The notes under the pieces are model-generated. The model saw only the letters and a program-made list of their open reading frames with translations. It was not told the origin of the DNA and did no database searches. Of a DNA stretch of 16,477 nucleotides, positions 14,448 through 16,477 are shown piece by piece; the first letter of the stretch is position 1; each line of letters starts with the position of its first letter. The position numbers and the translations under genes were made by a program. Source of the DNA: Methylococcus sp. UBA6136 (GTDB lineage Bacteria; Pseudomonadota; Gammaproteobacteria; Methylococcales; Methylococcaceae); the NCBI GenBank assembly GCA_002423305.1, contig DIVI01000117.1, positions 1-16,477 of the forward strand, written 5' to 3'.

Positions 14448-15857
14448 ATGAATAACAACAAAGAACATATAGAACAAGATCATAATAGGACAGCTTACAA
14501 TGTACATGTCTTTTATGAAAAAGGGTTTGACAAGTCAGTTTCCAGGAAATCAATACAATGGTTTGAAAACTTTCCAGGGCCAATTAAGGTAACTTTAGGA
14601 AGGGCAATTGATATAAAAATAAATCCTGACGGAAAGCTCAAGTGGGATCATATTTTTGAAGCAATGAACTCCGCTCGACTAGAGGCGCGCCTAAATTATG
14701 AAGATTTTGTTTTTCTTATAACAAAAACCCCAAACGAATTAAATTGGTTTGCAGCTTGTGACCTTAGCAATCCAAGAAATAGATTTGGTCACTCTGGGGA
14801 TTATTCATGGGTAACTAGCGCACCTGATCATGCGATCATTGCACATTACATCATCGGGGCAATATTCAGCGGCTTAATCACAGAGTCCGGTATTGATTGC
14901 GATCAAGTGTGGCACGAAGGTTTGAGGGGTTGTTTTTTTGACCACTGCGCGGAGAAATGGGAGCTTGGAATAAAGCTCAGAACAGCCGATATCTGCGGGG
15001 ATTGCATGGAAATACTGAAGTATTCCGGAGCAACCGACCACCTCATGAAGCAGACCACAGACATAAGAGAAGGCATTCGAACACTATCAATAAATACGAG
15101 CCAGTACCTTGATAATGAGGCTCCATTCAGCAATTGGCCGTTTCCAGTCGCAATTACTAGACACAAAATAGTCCAATCTCTGGATGCCACACATAGATTT
15201 ATGTTAATGCTCGATCATTTCGATAGCCTCATTCGCTATTTCTATTTTGCCAATGAAGTTATGAATGGGCGAGAACCGCAAGTTATCGAACGCCCCTCGC
15301 TTGGATGGTGGGTCAACGAATTATCTAATAGACTTGATGCTCGCGAGGGCCTGATGGAGGTTATCCGAATTACCGAGAAAGAGAAGGTTGTTAAACTGCG
15401 TAATGATCTCAAGGGACATGGTTGGGCACCACATACAGAAAAAAGCTATGCAGACGAAGCAAAACGACTGGAATCCATTCTTACTTCCATAGAAAACCTT
15501 CTAAAGCCATTTTTTGAAAGCCATAAACTACTAGTTCCTCGCACAATTCGAATGGATAGTTCCGGCGCATTTATTGCTGAAGCAGATATTTTAAGCGGAA
15601 GCAATATATTACACCCGCGCGAAGCAATACGATTCCAAGGAGATCCTCGCCATACTGGAATCACATCTCCAAACTCCATATATTTAGCTAATCGCGAAAT
15701 GTCACAATTCAAATCAATGTCTCCTTTCTTTCTTTCGACATATTGCCCAGCGTGCTGCCACCCAAGGATACTTGTTTCTGATGGTGGTGAATCATACATA
15801 GATGTTTTCATGGGGCACCGCGTCACTATCTCTAACTTGGGAAACCCTGAACATTAG
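14448..15857 (+). CDS. Unknown 469-aa cysteine-rich protein, A+T-rich, likely acquired
   Basis: No family is recognised with confidence. The N-terminal part (about 1-200) has FVFLITKTPNELNWFAACDL (88-107), then HYIIGAIFSGLI (133-144) and a cysteine cluster: H156, C162, C167, then IKLRTADICGDCMEIL with C183 and C186. This CxxC arrangement recalls the C-terminal metal site of archaemetzincin-like folds, but no HExxH is present, so a protease role is unsupported. The middle (about 205-370) is probably helical. The C-terminus has SPFFLSTYCPACCHPR (425-440) followed by YIDVFMGHR (450-458), like a small zinc ribbon of CPxC...GH type. No signal peptide or membrane helix is seen, so it is likely cytosolic. 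A sampled line is about 40% G+C against about 62% in recD, with many AAA, ATA and TTT codons: signs of horizontal transfer. ATG 14448 is the first ATG after the in-frame TAA at 14343, and no Shine-Dalgarno is visible. Confidence 0.8.
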   Translation: MNNNKEHIEQDHNRTAYNVHVFYEKGFDKSVSRKSIQWFENFPGPIKVTLGRAIDIKINPDGKLKWDHIFEAMNSARLEARLNYEDFVFLITKTPNELNWFAACDLSNPRNRFGHSGDYSWVTSAPDHAIIAHYIIGAIFSGLITESGIDCDQVWHEGLRGCFFDHCAEKWELGIKLRTADICGDCMEILKYSGATDHLMKQTTDIREGIRTLSINTSQYLDNEAPFSNWPFPVAITRHKIVQSLDATHRFMLMLDHFDSLIRYFYFANEVMNGREPQVIERPSLGWWVNELSNRLDAREGLMEVIRITEKEKVVKLRNDLKGHGWAPHTEKSYADEAKRLESILTSIENLLKPFFESHKLLVPRTIRMDSSGAFIAEADILSGSNILHPREAIRFQGDPRHTGITSPNSIYLANREMSQFKSMSPFFLSTYCPACCHPRILVSDGGESYIDVFMGHRVTISNLGNPEH

Positions 15858-15958
15858 GGATCTGAACAACTCCCTACTGTAGGATAGCGCCAACTGTTCG
15901 CTGCCCCTTTGGATGACCCCATGAAACAACTCCCCTTTGCCTCCCTCAGTTATGACTC
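15858..15958. other. Convergent gap between the 469-aa gene and the peptidase
   Basis: A 101-base gap between two stop codons. It holds a short palindrome CCTACTGTAGG (about 15873-15883) but no strong terminator hairpin. The composition changes from A+T-rich to mixed here, so this is a plausible right boundary of the acquired segment. Confidence 0.4.
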
Positions 15959-16477
15959 TTAACTGAAACCCCCGATGACCGCCCAGCGCAAAGCTTGAAG
16001 ATAATGGACATCCAGCCACTCCTCGCGTCGATGCTGCTGGTGATAACCCACACTGATGTTGGTACAGTCAGGAATGATCCCGATGTAGTGCCGGACATCG
16101 GTCAGTCCCCCGGTACGACAAGGGGTGAGTTCGTGCTGAGGTAGATGAGAGGAAAGTTGCCAAGCGAGATCCATCGCAAAGGCTGGACTGCAGCCCCGTA
16201 CACCGCCGAAGTGGGTGATGACGTCGCTGGTGCCGGGGCGATCAAAGCCAATAGCGCGTTTAAAGCCCGACAACCAATCCCGGCGGTGAGTTGCTAGCCA
16301 TCGCGACCCCAGGCAGCCCTTTTCTTCGCCGACATGGAAAACGTAGGTTCCCGGCACCTCGGCAGCAATCATTTCGAGCATGAGCCAGATACCTGCCCCG
16401 TCATCCGCACCGAGACAGTCACCGTCGGGTGAATGCAACGCGCCGGATCGTTCTCGGAGGCTCCGTACCTTTTGATA
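15959..16477 (-). CDS. Zinc-dependent peptidase of M20/M28 type, 5' end outside window
   Basis: The frame is open to the window edge, so the N-terminus and the first metal His are missing. Conserved elements are HSPDGDCLGADDGAG (about 16435-16391; bridging Asp), YVFHVGEEKGCLGS (catalytic Glu and ligand Glu, about 16345-16304), AIGFDRPGTSD (ligand Asp near 16243) and the C-terminal PDCTNISVGYHQQHRREEW with the last ligand His near 16033. This is the order of ligands in the di-zinc M20/M28 aminopeptidase fold. Substrate is unknown, and no signal peptide can be judged. It converges on the 469-aa gene, with 101 bases between their stops, and has the G+C-rich codon use of the rest of the window. 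Confidence 0.82.
   Translation of the reverse strand, partial: YQKVRSLRERSGALHSPDGDCLGADDGAGIWLMLEMIAAEVPGTYVFHVGEEKGCLGSRWLATHRRDWLSGFKRAIGFDRPGTSDVITHFGGVRGCSPAFAMDLAWQLSSHLPQHELTPCRTGGLTDVRHYIGIIPDCTNISVGYHQQHRREEWLDVHYLQALRWAVIGGFS

Noticed and set aside
14282..14455. Open stretch of about 57 codons upstream of and overlapping the 469-aa gene start in another frame
   Set aside because: It has no usable start codon or Shine-Dalgarno, and its translation does not resemble anything I know; it could be gene debris but this cannot be supported.
14880..15010. Archaemetzincin assignment for the 469-aa protein
   Set aside because: The CxxC spacing is suggestive, but there is no HExxH and the similarity cannot be tested by eye.
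1..16477. CRISPR arrays, tRNA or rRNA genes, plasmid or phage origins
   Set aside because: I scanned for regularly spaced repeats, cloverleaf-like sequence and iteron clusters and found none.

Overview
The window reads as chromosomal DNA from a gammaproteobacterium-like organism. The evidence is a complete recC-recB-recD operon in the order known from Gammaproteobacteria (without ptrA between recC and recB), G+C-rich coding sequence (a sampled recD line is about 62% G+C), and strong Shine-Dalgarno sites. I cannot name the genus.

Layout. Positions 1-737 hold the 3' part of an IS5-family insertion sequence (minus strand, cut by the window edge); its transposase is split over two frames at a run of eight A. 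The IS end lies 77 bases beyond the stop codon of recD. From about 11,700 down to 815 all genes lie on the minus strand: two tandem paralogous YbjN-domain genes joined by an ATGA overlap, an 81-aa unknown protein, a small exported protein ending in an HExxH motif, and then recC, recB and recD, whose reading frames overlap. RecBCD would form the helicase-nuclease that processes double-strand breaks and degrades linear foreign DNA. The helicase motifs of RecB and RecD and the RecB nuclease residues (D, D, K) are present.

A 269-base region with a strong inverted repeat separates this block from a divergent plus-strand cluster. The cluster encodes a 64-aa protein, an exported Gly/Trp/Pro-repeat protein and an exported 123-aa protein, and ends at a hairpin. 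A WYL-domain transcriptional regulator (13040-14113) follows, with a perfect 11-bp hairpin behind it.

The right part is accessory in character. A gene-poor stretch of 334 bases leads to an A+T-rich 469-aa gene of unknown function (14448-15857) with two cysteine-rich candidate zinc sites and no visible Shine-Dalgarno. Its base composition is clearly unlike the rest, so it was probably acquired. The neighbouring WYL regulator may control it, an arrangement reminiscent of defence islands, but this is inference. A convergent, 5'-truncated zinc peptidase of M20/M28 type ends the window.

The best candidate for something undescribed is the 469-aa protein, possibly together with the WYL regulator. 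Second is the group of small exported proteins next to the YbjN pair.
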